A DNA stretch of 64,000 bases from Vibrio sp. HDW18 (lineage in GTDB: Bacteria > Pseudomonadota > Gammaproteobacteria > Enterobacterales > Vibrionaceae): the NCBI RefSeq assembly GCF_011306175.1, contig NZ_CP049913.1:992001-1056000 (forward strand), given 5' to 3'. A model generated the notes under the pieces. That model was not told the origin of the DNA. It worked only from the letters and a program-made list of their open reading frames with translations, and ran no database searches. Positions 44,514 through 58,689 of the stretch are shown in pieces. Position 1 is the stretch's first letter, and every line of letters begins with the position of its first letter. The translations under genes were made by a program, and so were the position numbers.

Positions 44514-44676
44514 GCCTTATATTTAAAAAAACTTTTTTCAAAGGATTTTTTTTCCGTTGTTTTTTTGCTCAAATTGCCATTCAATCGCGAATTCACGTAT
44601 CATTCTATTTTGCTTTCGTTTGACCTTACTGTATTTTCGCTTTATTTATCATTTACCACATGATTGAACTGATATT

Positions 44677-45600
44677 ATGACTCCTTACCTAACCTTTGAT
44701 CGTCAACACTGGGCTGAACTTCGTAATTCAGTCCCTATGACTTTATCTGAAAGCGATCTTAAGGAATTGCAAGGGATCAATGATCATTTGACCATGACTG
44801 AAGCGGTCGAGATCTACCTGCCTCTTGCTCGCTTACTCAATTTGTACATTGAAGCTCGACAAAGCCGCAATGGTGTATTACAGCAATTTTTAGGCAGTGC
44901 GGGCTCTGCACCACCGTTTGTGATTGGGATTGCCGGTAGTGTTGCGGTAGGTAAAAGTACGACGGCTCGCTTATTGAAGGCATTGCTATCACGCTGGGAG
45001 AATCATCCTAAAGTTGAACTGATCACCACCGATGGCTTTCTGTACCCAAATCAAATCCTAACTGAACGCGGGATTATGCATAAAAAAGGTTTTCCCGAAT
45101 CTTATGATATTCGCCGTTTAGTTGAATTTGTCTCTGCGGTTAAAGCGGGTCAACCGCATGTGGTTGCTCCTGTTTATTCACACCTGACCTATGATATTAC
45201 TGATGAGGTCAATGTCGTTGATCGCCCAGATGTGCTGATTATCGAAGGGCTGAATGTTCTGCAAAGCGGGATGGACTATCCACACGATCCACATCGTGTA
45301 TTTATTTCTGATTTTCTTGATTTCTCAATTTATGTCGATGCAGAGAGCCAACTGATCGAAAAGTGGTATATCGAGCGTTTTATGAAATTTCGTAATAGCG
45401 CTTTTAGAAAGCCAGGTTCATACTTCAGCCATTATACCGCGCTATCAGAGCAGCAAGCCGAGCAAAAAGCACGTTCAATTTGGGAGACCATTAACGGCAA
45501 AAATTTGATCGAAAATATACTGCCCACCAGAGGTCGGGCTCAATTAATTCTCCGTAAAGGGCTAAACCATAGCGTGGGTGAAGTGTTATTGCGCAAATAA
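44677..45600 (+). CDS. coaA: Pantothenate kinase (type I)
   Basis: First committed step of coenzyme A synthesis, ATP-dependent phosphorylation of pantothenate. 307 residues (E. coli 316). P-loop GSVAVGKST at residues 87-95. The family blocks [23 protein letters not shown] and IIEGLNVLQ follow. It is divergent from the tRNA-tufB operon, as in E. coli, and convergent with birA. Confidence 0.96.
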   Translation: MTPYLTFDRQHWAELRNSVPMTLSESDLKELQGINDHLTMTEAVEIYLPLARLLNLYIEARQSRNGVLQQFLGSAGSAPPFVIGIAGSVAVGKSTTARLLKALLSRWENHPKVELITTDGFLYPNQILTERGIMHKKGFPESYDIRRLVEFVSAVKAGQPHVVAPVYSHLTYDITDEVNVVDRPDVLIIEGLNVLQSGMDYPHDPHRVFISDFLDFSIYVDAESQLIEKWYIERFMKFRNSAFRKPGSYFSHYTALSEQQAEQKARSIWETINGKNLIENILPTRGRAQLILRKGLNHSVGEVLLRK

Positions 45601-45664
45601 TCCGTTAGGCTTGCCTTTCGAGTGATCAGGATACCTACTCTCACTGGCAAACCTATTACGTTGA

Positions 45665-46627
45665 TTAATCAGTTTTACGCAGTGATATTTCTCCGCCAAT
45701 AAAGCTTTTCAAGCCCTCTGGAGTCTCTAATAACACGCCTCCGTGCGCATCGATTCCGCGCTCAATACCTATAATTTCATTAGATCCCATGAGCAATTTC
45801 ACCGGACGACCAATAAAATTATCCCAACGATTCCAACGCTCGACAAAATTCTGCATGCCAGACGCTTCATATTGACGCAAGGTACGATCTAACGCATTAA
45901 TGAGATTAATCGCTAAGACATTTCGATCTATGCTCTCCCACCCTGTGACTTCGGCTAGGCTGACCCACGGTTGATCAATATTGTCTTGCTTATCCGGCAT
46001 TGCCAGATTAATCCCCATTCCAATCACTAAATGGGCTGCCGCGCCAGCTTGCCCAGACATTTCGACTAATATTCCGGCCAGCTTTTTATCTTGGTAGTAA
46101 AGATCGTTCGGCCATTTAAGTTTTACGCCATTGACCCCCATCGCTTCTAGCGCTTCGACGATCGCCACCCCTACCACCAAGCTCAGTCCCATTGCGGCGG
46201 CCATACCAGCATCTAAACGCCAATACATGGAAAGGTAGAGATTCGCCCCAAACGGCGAAACCCAGTGTCGACCACGTCGACCTCGGCCACTGGCTTGATA
46301 TTCGGCCAAGCAAACCGTTCCCGATGCGAGCGTGTTGACATGATCAAGCAAATATTGATTGGTCGAATCAATAATCGGATGCAGCTCTACCGGATTGGTG
46401 ACTTGGGATTGCAGCACGGCTTGATCCAATAATCGCATCGGCTGGGCAAGTTGGTACCCCTTACCTTGTACCCGAAACACATCGACCCCCCACGCGCGGA
46501 TCCCTTGCAGATGTTTACTGATTGCTGCTCGTGAGATCCCAAGCTGAGCGCCTAACACCTCTCCCGAATGAAACTCACCATCCGCTAACTGATTGAGAAT
46601 AGACAGCTTGACACTATGCTCTTTCAT
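45665..46627 (-). CDS. birA: Biotin-[acetyl-CoA-carboxylase] ligase / biotin operon repressor BirA
   Basis: Bifunctional protein that attaches biotin to BCCP and represses biotin genes. 320 residues (E. coli 321). The N-terminal winged helix (VLGAQLGISRAAISKHLQGI, about residues 24-43) supports the repressor function. The ligase domain has the flexible loop GRGRRGRHW near 115-123 and KWPNDLYY. The start overlaps the murB stop by one base (TAATG), as in enterobacterial murB-birA. Confidence 0.96.
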   Translation of the reverse strand: MKEHSVKLSILNQLADGEFHSGEVLGAQLGISRAAISKHLQGIRAWGVDVFRVQGKGYQLAQPMRLLDQAVLQSQVTNPVELHPIIDSTNQYLLDHVNTLASGTVCLAEYQASGRGRRGRHWVSPFGANLYLSMYWRLDAGMAAAMGLSLVVGVAIVEALEAMGVNGVKLKWPNDLYYQDKKLAGILVEMSGQAGAAAHLVIGMGINLAMPDKQDNIDQPWVSLAEVTGWESIDRNVLAINLINALDRTLRQYEASGMQNFVERWNRWDNFIGRPVKLLMGSNEIIGIERGIDAHGGVLLETPEGLKSFIGGEISLRKTD

Positions 46628-47667
46628 TATTGCTCACTCATCCATTGCTCAAGATTGGTTTCTTGCTGCGCGCCAATAAAACGAACTTCATGTTCAAGTT
46701 CAATCCCGTAGCAATCCAGTATGCGTTGTTTCACATAAGCCGCCAACTGTAATACATCTGCCGCGGTTGCCGATCCGGTATTCACAATCACCAACGCCTG
46801 CTTAGGATGAACCTTAGCGCCTCCGATTTGCCAACCTTTCAACTCTGCTTGATCAATTAGCCATCCCGCGGCAATTTTGACACCCTGATCAGTAGGATAA
46901 GCCACTACACCGGGGTACTGCGCTTGTAAATCAGCAAACGCCGACACACTGATCAGCGGGTTTTTGAAAAAGCTGCCGGCGTTACCCATGACCGCAGGAT
47001 TGGGTAATTTTTCAATCCGTGTGGCGCAAACCCGCTGATAGACATCATAAGCGGTTGCTGTCTGTGGAAGATCTTTGAGCGGGCCATAATTGATGATCGG
47101 CTGCCAAGCTTTTGCTAACTTTAAGCCAATCGCCACCACTACCGCTTTTTGATACAGTTGATGTTTAAAAATCGAGTCACGATAACCAAACTGGCATTGA
47201 TCAACCATCAAGCGCTTGACTGAACCACTCTCTAGACATAAGTAGTCCACATAATGGCAAACATCCTTAAATTCGAGTCCATAAGCACCGATATTTTGGA
47301 TCGGTGCCGAGCCGGCACAACCTGGGATTAACGCCAAATTCTCCAATCCAGCAATGCCCTGATCAACACACCAAGCCACTAGTTCAGGCCAATCTTCGCC
47401 GCCAGCAATATGCAATAAGTGATGTTGTTCATCTTGTCGATGCTCTATTCCACGTAGCCGATTAAGAACCACCATGCCCGAGTAGGCACAAGTAAACAGC
47501 ATGTTACTGCCTTTGCCTAACATCAACTTAGGCACATTCGCCCATTGCTCAGAGCAGTACAGCATTTGTAAATCATCAATCGATTCAGCCACGGCTAATT
47601 GAGCCGTCAATTGTTCAATACCAAAGGTGTGATAGGGTTTGAGATTCGCGCCGAGTTGAATTTGCAT
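46627..47667 (-). CDS. murB: UDP-N-acetylenolpyruvoylglucosamine reductase
   Basis: FAD enzyme that makes UDP-MurNAc from the enolpyruvyl intermediate. 346 residues, the type I (E. coli-like) length. The FAD site includes LMLGKGSNMLFT, IPGCAGSAPIQNIGAYG and the catalytic serine segment NAGSFFKNP. The C-terminal block WLIDQAELKGWQIGGAKVH is typical. It is divergent from the GNAT gene. Confidence 0.96.
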   Translation of the reverse strand: MQIQLGANLKPYHTFGIEQLTAQLAVAESIDDLQMLYCSEQWANVPKLMLGKGSNMLFTCAYSGMVVLNRLRGIEHRQDEQHHLLHIAGGEDWPELVAWCVDQGIAGLENLALIPGCAGSAPIQNIGAYGLEFKDVCHYVDYLCLESGSVKRLMVDQCQFGYRDSIFKHQLYQKAVVVAIGLKLAKAWQPIINYGPLKDLPQTATAYDVYQRVCATRIEKLPNPAVMGNAGSFFKNPLISVSAFADLQAQYPGVVAYPTDQGVKIAAGWLIDQAELKGWQIGGAKVHPKQALVIVNTGSATAADVLQLAAYVKQRILDCYGIELEHEVRFIGAQQETNLEQWMSEQ

Positions 47668-47733
47668 GGTCGTCTTAGGATAACTTAAACTGGCTACATT
47701 CTACCCCAGATCACCAATAAGCACGAAAGACCA

Positions 47734-48168
47734 ATGTTAGAGTTTCAGCAATTTGATCCGAGCAAACTTCCACTCATCAAACGTTTTTATAAAATGTATT
47801 ACCCAGCAACGAAACCTAAGCGTGATGAGTCGATCATTGTCGGATTAGATAAAACAGAAATCATCGCGGTGGTACGTTTTCGTACCGTGGGATCATCTCG
47901 TTTACTGACCGGAATGGCGGTAAAAACGGAGCAACGCCAACAAACAATTGGCCAACAACTGCTCCGTTATTGCCAAATCGAATGGCTTGATCAGACAACA
48001 TTTTGCTTCGCTTACTCCCATTTAGTCGATTTTTATCAGCACGGTGGTTTCACACCAGTGGAGCCATCCGCTTTACCAACTGAACTGGAAACGCTTTATC
48101 AGCGTTACTTGCAATCCGGCAAGGATCTCATTCCGATGCAATATCAAGACAAGTTATGTCAAGAATAG
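47734..48168 (+). CDS. GNAT-fold N-acetyltransferase-like protein
   Basis: 144 residues with a GNAT-like pattern: a beta strand EIIAVVRFRTVGSSRLLTGMAV followed by the acetyl-CoA-binding turn KTEQRQQTIGQQLLRY (the QxxGxG/A position reads QTIGQQ, a weak match). The later FCFAYSHLVDFYQHGGF is typical of motif B. The substrate is unknown. It lies 66 bp from the divergent murB and 82 bp before pssA. Confidence 0.7.
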   Translation: MLEFQQFDPSKLPLIKRFYKMYYPATKPKRDESIIVGLDKTEIIAVVRFRTVGSSRLLTGMAVKTEQRQQTIGQQLLRYCQIEWLDQTTFCFAYSHLVDFYQHGGFTPVEPSALPTELETLYQRYLQSGKDLIPMQYQDKLCQE

Positions 48169-48250
48169 TCGCCATTTCTAGCCTTTTCTTAACCAGTTTT
48201 GGTAATATCCACTGCTCGCAATTTTGCACACAACAAGGTAATGCATCCCA

Positions 48251-49591
48251 ATGATTGCTCGAAGAAACCCTCTCGAACAACTACCAGCGATTGCGCAGGA
48301 GCCTGACAAATTTGGCATACTGCTCTCCGCTGCGGAATTTCGAACTCATTTGGTCGAATCGATTCGTCAGGCGCGCAAACGTATCTACCTGGTTGCCCTT
48401 TATTTAGAAAATGATGATGCAGGTCGTGAAATTCTCACCGAACTTTACGCGGCCAAACAACGTAACCCAGGACTTGATATTCAGTTGTGTGTTGACTGGC
48501 ATCGCGCGCAAAGAGGCTTAATCGGAGCTGCAACCTCAGAAGGTAATGCCGCGATGTATCGCGAATTTGCCCAACAATATGAGCATAGTATTCCCGTTTA
48601 TGGGATCCCAGTAAGGGGACGCGAAGTTTTTGGCGTGTTACATCTTAAAGGCTTCATCATTGACGATCAGGTGATTTACAGCGGAGCTAGTCTCAATAAC
48701 GTTTATCTTGCTTATCATGACCGTTATCGTTTCGATCGCTACCATACTTTTGAAAACATAGCGCTTGCCGACAGCATGGTTAAATTTGTCCAACAAGAAA
48801 TGTTAGCTCACCCAGCGGTCAACAATCTTGCTTGTGACCATAAGCCGACCACTAAAGAAATTAAATCAGATATCCGCCAGTTCCGCGCCTCACTTGCCCA
48901 AGCAAATTACCAATTTGAGCAGCAAAAAATCACCCAACAGCAGGTTGCAGTTACACCATTAGTCGGGCTTGGACGCCGTAGAAACCGACTCAATCAAACC
49001 ATAATCCAACTTTTAGCATCCGCTAAGGAAGAAGTATTCATCTGTACACCATATTTCAATTTCCCACCAAGCATTGCTAAGGAAGTGAAAAAAGCGCTAC
49101 GCCGTGGGGTCACAGTGCATATTGTGATCGGTGATAAGACAGCGAATGATTTCTATATCGCGCCAGAAGAGCCGTTCAAAACGATTGGTGGTCTACCTTA
49201 TTTATACGAGTTGAACCTACGTCGTTTTGCTAAAGTCAATGAAGCGCATATCGCTAGCCGTAAGCTCTCCATTCATCTCTGGAAACACGAGCATCATAGC
49301 TTCCATCTGAAAGGCGTTTGGATCGATAAGCGTCACATGCTGATCACTGGCAATAACCTCAATCCTCGAGCCTGGAAGTTAGACCTGGAAAATGCGCTTT
49401 TGATCCGTGATGAGCACCATCTGCTGACAGATAAGTTTACCGCCGAAATCGACAATATCCTGCACCATACTCAGTTTATCTGTACTTATAAGCAAATTGA
49501 AAAACTCGAACAGTATCCAGAAAAAGTGCAGCGTTTAGTACGTAGAATTATGCGCTTAAAAGCGGATAGACTACTTAAACAGATACTCTAG
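48251..49591 (+). CDS. pssA: CDP-diacylglycerol--serine O-phosphatidyltransferase
   Basis: Makes phosphatidylserine, which Psd (also in this window) decarboxylates to phosphatidylethanolamine. 446 residues (E. coli 451). Phospholipase D superfamily with two HKD motifs: HLKGFIIDD (His131, Lys133, Asp138) with SGASLNN, and HLKGVWID near residue 350 with TGNNLNPRAWKLDLENAL. The first ATG agrees with the family N-terminus. A strong terminator follows. Confidence 0.95.
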   Translation: MIARRNPLEQLPAIAQEPDKFGILLSAAEFRTHLVESIRQARKRIYLVALYLENDDAGREILTELYAAKQRNPGLDIQLCVDWHRAQRGLIGAATSEGNAAMYREFAQQYEHSIPVYGIPVRGREVFGVLHLKGFIIDDQVIYSGASLNNVYLAYHDRYRFDRYHTFENIALADSMVKFVQQEMLAHPAVNNLACDHKPTTKEIKSDIRQFRASLAQANYQFEQQKITQQQVAVTPLVGLGRRRNRLNQTIIQLLASAKEEVFICTPYFNFPPSIAKEVKKALRRGVTVHIVIGDKTANDFYIAPEEPFKTIGGLPYLYELNLRRFAKVNEAHIASRKLSIHLWKHEHHSFHLKGVWIDKRHMLITGNNLNPRAWKLDLENALLIRDEHHLLTDKFTAEIDNILHHTQFICTYKQIEKLEQYPEKVQRLVRRIMRLKADRLLKQIL

Positions 49592-49620
49592 CCAGCTCAA
49601 GATTAACCCATCCCACCACC

Positions 49621-49648
49621 AAACCGATGCCTTGTGCATCGGTTTTTT
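49621..49648 (+). terminator. Terminator after pssA
   Basis: AAACCGATGC, 5-base loop, GCATCGGTTT then further T. Confidence 0.88.
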
Positions 49649-49783
49649 ATTCACCGGATGAAGGGGCACGCATGATGGTCACTGACTGTCGGGGAAGCAC
49701 AGCGGTAAAACAAGGAGATAAGGCCAGAGAGCCCAATACATCGCCGGCCAGAGTGTCAAGCGTAGAGAGCAAATAGCCAATAG

Positions 49784-49812
49784 CAAAAAACCCAGTCCGA
49801 AGACTGGGTTTC
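49784..49812 (-). terminator. Terminator of the rRNA operon
   Basis: Minus strand AAACCCAGTC-TTCG-GACTGGGTTT followed by TTT; a UUCG-capped 10-bp stem 9 bases after tRNA-Asp. Confidence 0.9.
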
Positions 49813-49820
49813 ATAATAAG

Positions 49821-49897
49821 TGGCGGAGCGGACGGGACTCGAACCCGCGACCCCCGGCGTGACAGGCCGGTATTCTAACCAACTGAACTACCGCTCC
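49821..49897 (-). tRNA. tRNA-Asp(GTC)
   Basis: 77 nt with encoded CCA; GGAGCGG acceptor, anticodon GTC in CTGTCACG, T-loop TTCGAGT. Distal tRNA of the rRNA operon. Confidence 0.97.
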
Positions 49898-49929
49898 GCT
49901 GTCTGGTTAGCGCTTGGTGCTAAATTAAA

Positions 49930-50048
49930 AGCCTGGCGATGTTCTACTCTCACATGGGGAAACCCCACACTACCATCGACGCTGTTTCGTTTCACTTCTG
50001 AGTTCGGAATGGAGTCAGGTGGGTCCAAAACGCTATGGTCGCCAAGCA
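49930..50048 (-). rRNA. 5S ribosomal RNA
   Basis: About 119 nt. It begins TGCTTGGCGACC, contains CCGAACTCAGAAGTGAAACG and GATGGTAGTGTGGGG, and ends with GCCAGGC pairing to the 5' end. Ends are approximate. Confidence 0.95.
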
Positions 50049-50157
50049 AATTCTTTCTCTCTATTTCTAGAGAATAATCTGGAAAGCTGTCTTCGTTCTC
50101 TCAACACATTCTTATGCGCTTAGCTTTGAGTCCACTACAAAACCCCTTGGGTGTTGT

Positions 50158-53044
<2,887 letters not shown>

Positions 53045-53267
53045 ATACAACCCGAAGGAGTTTCGGGTTGTTGTTTAAACAACCTAAGTTGTCTCGCGTT
53101 TATTTACATGAGTGCGAGACAGATTTTGCCGGACTCAAATTTTGAACAAGACCTTAGCCTTATTCGATACCAAGCACACTTGAATGTGTTGTTGGTGTTT
53201 ATCTTTCGATAAACATTGAGAACTTTACAAACAACAAACGAATTTGTTGTTTTGTCAGCTTTCCAAA

Positions 53268-53280
53268 TTGTTAAAGAGCA
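53268..53280 (-). promoter_or_regulatory. boxA antitermination site in the 23S leader
   Basis: TGCTCTTTAACAA on the minus strand, between tRNA-Ala and 23S, matching the rRNA boxA bound by NusB/NusE. Confidence 0.75.
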
Positions 53281-53330
53281 AGATTCATCAAGAACCATTT
53301 TTAAACATTCTCAGCGAAAACGCTTAAAGA

Positions 53331-53406
53331 TGGTGGAGTTATGCGGGATCGAACCGCAGACCTCCTGCGTGCAAGGCAGGCGCTCTCCCAGCTGAGCTAT
53401 AACCCC
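53331..53406 (-). tRNA. tRNA-Ala(TGC)
   Basis: 76 nt with encoded CCA; GGGGTTA acceptor, anticodon TGC, in the 16S-23S spacer. Confidence 0.97.
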
Positions 53407-53414
53407 ATCGTTAG

Positions 53415-53491
53415 TGGTGGGTCTGAGTGGACTCGAACCACCGACCTTACGCTTATCAGGCGTACGCTCTAACCACCTGAGCTACAGACCC
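53415..53491 (-). tRNA. tRNA-Ile(GAT)
   Basis: 77 nt with encoded CCA; GGGTCTG acceptor, anticodon GAT, in the 16S-23S spacer, 8 bases from tRNA-Ala. Confidence 0.97.
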
Positions 53492-53553
53492 ACTTCATGC
53501 TCAAATCTAAACCATATCAATCTGTGTGGACACTCATCACGATAATCATCGTG

Positions 53554-55111
<1,558 letters not shown>

Positions 55112-55310
55112 AAAGTTTTTTGAAGCTTTCGCTTCGGCTCAATGAATACTGACTTTAAATTACCTTAGTAATTCAAAGCTATTATCGTTCCAACAGAACG
55201 ATAATGAATTGACTGTGCCAAGACTTGCGTCTCGTTTGGTCACTCAGTTCATTGATTAATCTTTTTGAGATTATCATCAACGAGTGCCCACACAGATTGA
55301 TTGGTTTATA

Positions 55311-55323
55311 TTGTTAAAGAGCG
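55311..55323 (-). promoter_or_regulatory. boxA antitermination site in the 16S leader
   Basis: CGCTCTTTAACAA on the minus strand, about 35 bases after the P2 -10 box, matching the rrn boxA core. Confidence 0.72.
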
Positions 55324-55357
55324 TTTTGCTTCGGCTTTCTTACCGAAGAGGCTGTGC

Positions 55358-55385
55358 ATTCTAGCGAGATAATGGTCAGTGTCAA
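55358..55385 (-). promoter_or_regulatory. rRNA operon promoter P2
   Basis: Minus strand TTGACA (55385-55380), 16-base spacer, TAGAAT (55363-55358). Located about 247 bases before mature 16S. Confidence 0.82.
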
Positions 55386-55474
55386 ACACTTTTTTTCATC
55401 TTTTTGCATCGAAGCGTTTTGCCTAACTGACTGGCCCGAAAGCCTTGCGGCGTCTGCCGTGTCAGTGAGGTCGC

Positions 55475-55502
55475 ATTATAGAGATCAACTTCACACTGGC
55501 AA
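55475..55502 (-). promoter_or_regulatory. rRNA operon promoter P1
   Basis: Minus strand TTGCCA (55502-55497), 16-base spacer, TATAAT (55480-55475), then GCGACC. The DNA upstream of -35 is A/T-rich (runs of T and A over about 35 bases), as for an UP element. P1 and P2 are 117 bp apart, the typical rrn layout. Confidence 0.85.
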
Positions 55503-55649
55503 GTGTTTTTTGAGAAAAAATACAAAAATAACGCTCAAGCGCTTAACTTACGCGCAAAGGCTTATTTATCCCACTTTACTCATAGATTAAGCACAAGTTA
55601 TCCACAGATAAATTATTCTGTGGTTATTTAAACAACAATAAACAACAGA
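55503..55649. other. Upstream activating region of rrn P1
   Basis: AT-rich DNA between fre and P1. It holds one perfect DnaA box, TTATCCACA (55598-55606), and no gene. Fis sites would be expected here but cannot be called by eye. Confidence 0.5.
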
Positions 55650-55674
55650 GAGCCTTACCTTTCCAGTAAGGCTC
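55650..55674 (-). terminator. Hairpin terminator after fre
   Basis: Perfect 9-bp stem GAGCCTTAC / GTAAGGCTC with a 7-base loop. The T-run after it is weak (TCTGTTGTTTATTG). Confidence 0.65.
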
Positions 55675-55705
55675 CTATCTCATTCCCTATACTTAGGCGC
55701 GGTAT

Positions 55706-56416
55706 TTAAATAAAAGCGTAAGCATCGGCAAACATTCGATCACGTCGAGCTTGTTTGTTTTGAGTAAATTGTTCACGTGCCGCCGCAGCCATGTCGAAAC
55801 GTCCGGCTATATAGATGTCAAAATCAGCCAAACTGACAAAATCACCATTAACAGCTTGCAGTACATTGCCGACTTTTCCTGTCCAGCCATCTTGCACTTG
55901 CTCGATCACTGCGACAACCTGCAAGTGAGAATATTGCTTGGCAAGCTCTTGCAACTCATTCAGTGCGTAAAGCTGTGCCGCATCACGAGCGCCCCAATAA
56001 AGATGGATCGGCTGAGTTTTACCTTGCATCAGACAAGCATCTAAAATGGAACGCACATAGCTAAAGCCAGTGCCCCCCGCAATCAACAACAATGGGCGAT
56101 CACTCTGTTGCAACCCCGCATTGCCATGTGGCATGTCAATTTTAATCGTCGTGTGATTGAGATATGCTTGTTGAAACGCCTCCACCACTTGGTGTGCAAA
56201 GGCACTGTGATCCGCGGCACCAATATGCAGCTCTAATTCCCCACTCGCCCGCGATGGGCTATTGGCTATCGAAAACGGTCGCTTATCGTTGTCATCCATT
56301 ACCACCATTAAATACTGTCCCGCTTGATAAGCGATCGCCTGCTCTGGCTGCAATAAAACTTGGTAAGTATGGGTGGCGAGTGGTTGCACAGAATTGACTT
56401 GGCATTGAATTATCAT
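55706..56416 (-). CDS. fre: NAD(P)H-flavin reductase Fre
   Basis: Reduces free riboflavin, FMN or FAD with NAD(P)H. 236 residues (E. coli 233). The flavin-isoalloxazine motif RPFSIANSP lies near residue 51 and the NAD(P) motif [15 protein letters not shown] near 109; it ends in the family-typical [12 protein letters not shown]. It is the last gene of ubiD-ferredoxin-fre. UbiD needs prenylated FMN, made from reduced FMN, which may explain the linkage (inference). Confidence 0.94.
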   Translation of the reverse strand: MIIQCQVNSVQPLATHTYQVLLQPEQAIAYQAGQYLMVVMDDNDKRPFSIANSPSRASGELELHIGAADHSAFAHQVVEAFQQAYLNHTTIKIDMPHGNAGLQQSDRPLLLIAGGTGFSYVRSILDACLMQGKTQPIHLYWGARDAAQLYALNELQELAKQYSHLQVVAVIEQVQDGWTGKVGNVLQAVNGDFVSLADFDIYIAGRFDMAAAAREQFTQNKQARRDRMFADAYAFI

Positions 56417-56431
56417 TGAACTTCCTCTGGC

Positions 56432-56701
56432 TTACTCTTTAAAGGTCAGCACTAAATCAGTGGTCGCGTAAGCTTGACAGGCAAGTATCCAACCTGTGGC
56501 TTTTTCTTGTTCGGTCAGTAACGGTTCGAGTTGATACTCCACCTCACCGTCAACCAACTTACATAAGCAAGCCGTACAAATTCCAATTTGGCAGCGGTGA
56601 GCAAAGGCTATCTGCTGGTTGAGCGCAGCATCAAGCACCGTTTGATCCGGATGGATTGTAAATTGTTTTTCGCTAGGCAGTAAGCGGACGCTGTTCATCA
56701 T
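56432..56701 (-). CDS. Small plant-type 2Fe-2S ferredoxin
   Basis: 89 residues (88 if the second ATG is used). The four cluster ligands are Cys37, Cys42, Cys45 and Cys75 ([11 protein letters not shown] ... LAC), the CX4CX2C...C pattern. It is a single ferredoxin domain. Its ATG overlaps the ubiD stop (ATGATGA) and fre starts 15 bases after it, so the three are one transcript. An electron-transfer partner of Fre is plausible: together they resemble the ferredoxin plus reductase halves of BenC-like proteins. The acceptor is unknown. Confidence 0.85.
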   Translation of the reverse strand: MMNSVRLLPSEKQFTIHPDQTVLDAALNQQIAFAHRCQIGICTACLCKLVDGEVEYQLEPLLTEQEKATGWILACQAYATTDLVLTFKE

Positions 56702-58539
56702 TCGATCCCAAGCTTACTCCATAAATGATCAATTTTAGCGACCAACGCGGGAGCTTTGCGGATCGGTTTGCCCCATTCACGGGTCACCTCGCTCGGTAGC
56801 TTATTGGTGGCATCAAACCCAAGCAGATCTTGACTCGCGACCCGCAGGCTATCTCGCGCCGGATCCATGCGTGTCGTCATCGCCCAGATCACATCATTCC
56901 AGTCATCAATATCCACATCGTCATCACACAAAATAACAAACTTAAGCGGTGTATAAGCGCCTAACTTATCGATCACACGCTGCAGTACCTGTTGCCCCTG
57001 CCCAGCTTGTCGCTTATTGATTAGCAATAGTGCGAGCTGACCTTGGCCAGCATCGGGTAACGCCACGTCCAAAATATCCGGTTCATCTGCCAGTAGACCT
57101 TTGATGAGGTCAACCTTCAGCACTGTATGACTAGGGATTTCAGCGTTTGTCGCCAGCGCGAGCTCGGCATCCCATTTACGGGTCGCATCTAATCCCATCT
57201 TCGAGCCTAAACCCGCCACTGGTGAAGCAAAGTCCAGCGAATCAATTGGCGTATGCTCAATAAATAACGTATCGCGCTGCGGAGACATATTGCCCACCAT
57301 CGCCTGCACCACTTGTGACCAATCGCGTGCATTCACTTGCTCATCACATACGATGACAAACTTGGTATACATAAACTGGCGCAAAAACGACCACACCCCG
57401 AGCATGACTCGCTTAGCATGCCCTGGATACTGCTTCTTGAGTGTCACAATCGCCATGCGGTACGAGCAGCCCTCAGGAGGCAGATAGAAATCGGCAATTT
57501 CAGGAAATTGCTTTTGTAAGATAGGCACGAAGACTTCATTAAGCGCCACACCGAGCACCGCAGGCTCATCCGGTGGACGTCCGGTATAAGTGCTGTGATA
57601 AATAGGCTGTTGACGCATGGTCATGTGAGTGATGGTGAACACATGATGGAGTTCCGCCTCATTATAGTAGCCGGTGTGATCGCCATACGGACCTTCAGCG
57701 GCAAATTCGTTAGGATCGATATAACCTTCGAGCACGATTTCAGCACTGGCTGGCACGTCGAGATCATTACTGATCGACTTAACTACTTCGGTACGGCTGC
57801 CACGTAGCAGCCCAGCAAACGCGTATTCAGATAATGTATCAGGGATGGGGGTCACTGCGCCAAGAATGGTGGCAGGATCGGCACCAAACGCGACACTGAC
57901 TGGAAAACGTTCTCCGGGGTGTTTCTCGATCCAGTCACGTAAGTCTAACGCCCCACCACGATGCGCCAACCAACGCATGATCACTTTATTGCGCGCAATT
58001 TTTTGCTGACGATAAATCCCCAGATTTTGGCGCTTTTTATGAGGACCACGCGTAATAGTCAATCCCCAAGTTAGTAATGGCGCAACATCCTCTGGCCAAC
58101 AGCTCATCACTGGGATTTTATCGAGATCGACCTCATCATCTTGCCAGACAATTTCTTGGCAAGGTGCACGCCGCAGCCGCTTGACAGGCATATTGAGAAC
58201 TTGTTTAAAAATCGGCAGTTTTTCGATCAGCTCTTTTAGGCCACGAGGTGGCTCTGGCTCTTTAAGATAAGCCAACCATTGGCCAACATCGCGTAGCTCT
58301 TGCACCTGCTGTCGCCCCATGCCCATCGCCACTCGCTCTGGGGTACCAAACAAATTGGTCAACACAGGAAAATCGTAACCTAACGGATTTTCAAACAGCA
58401 ACGCTGGCCCTTTGGCACGCAACGTTCGATCACTGATCTCGGTCATTTCATAATGCGGATCAATCGGATCGGTGATGCGTTTTAATTCCCCACATTGCTC
58501 TAAATAGTCAAGAAAATCTCGTAAGTCCTTAAAATTCAT
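56698..58539 (-). CDS. ubiD: 4-hydroxy-3-polyprenylbenzoate decarboxylase UbiD
   Basis: prFMN-dependent decarboxylase of ubiquinone synthesis. The ATG at 58539 ([20 protein letters not shown]) gives 613 residues, about 115 more than E. coli (497). The core has [20 protein letters not shown] with active-site residues and [11 protein letters not shown]. The extra length is a C-terminal region after about residue 490 that looks folded (a [20 protein letters not shown] block and another [19 protein letters not shown] strand-helix that echoes an earlier [19 protein letters not shown] segment). It heads the operon with the ferredoxin and fre. Confidence 0.94.
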   Translation of the reverse strand: MNFKDLRDFLDYLEQCGELKRITDPIDPHYEMTEISDRTLRAKGPALLFENPLGYDFPVLTNLFGTPERVAMGMGRQQVQELRDVGQWLAYLKEPEPPRGLKELIEKLPIFKQVLNMPVKRLRRAPCQEIVWQDDEVDLDKIPVMSCWPEDVAPLLTWGLTITRGPHKKRQNLGIYRQQKIARNKVIMRWLAHRGGALDLRDWIEKHPGERFPVSVAFGADPATILGAVTPIPDTLSEYAFAGLLRGSRTEVVKSISNDLDVPASAEIVLEGYIDPNEFAAEGPYGDHTGYYNEAELHHVFTITHMTMRQQPIYHSTYTGRPPDEPAVLGVALNEVFVPILQKQFPEIADFYLPPEGCSYRMAIVTLKKQYPGHAKRVMLGVWSFLRQFMYTKFVIVCDEQVNARDWSQVVQAMVGNMSPQRDTLFIEHTPIDSLDFASPVAGLGSKMGLDATRKWDAELALATNAEIPSHTVLKVDLIKGLLADEPDILDVALPDAGQGQLALLLINKRQAGQGQQVLQRVIDKLGAYTPLKFVILCDDDVDIDDWNDVIWAMTTRMDPARDSLRVASQDLLGFDATNKLPSEVTREWGKPIRKAPALVAKIDHLWSKLGIE

Positions 58540-58636
58540 AGGTCTGATACTCATTGACAGCGATGCTATCAGTATAACAAAGCCCATGATTTTTCCGCGC
58601 GCTTTATTGAACCAAGATCGATCAATTTCAGCTCAA

Positions 58637-58664
58637 ACAAAAACACCACCGCAAGGGTGGTGTT
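58637..58664 (-). terminator. Terminator after rho
   Basis: Minus strand AACACCACC, 5-base loop, GGTGGTGTT then TTTG. Perfect 9-bp stem. Confidence 0.82.
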
Positions 58665-58689
58665 TGAGAGCATGATCAATCAGTAACAA

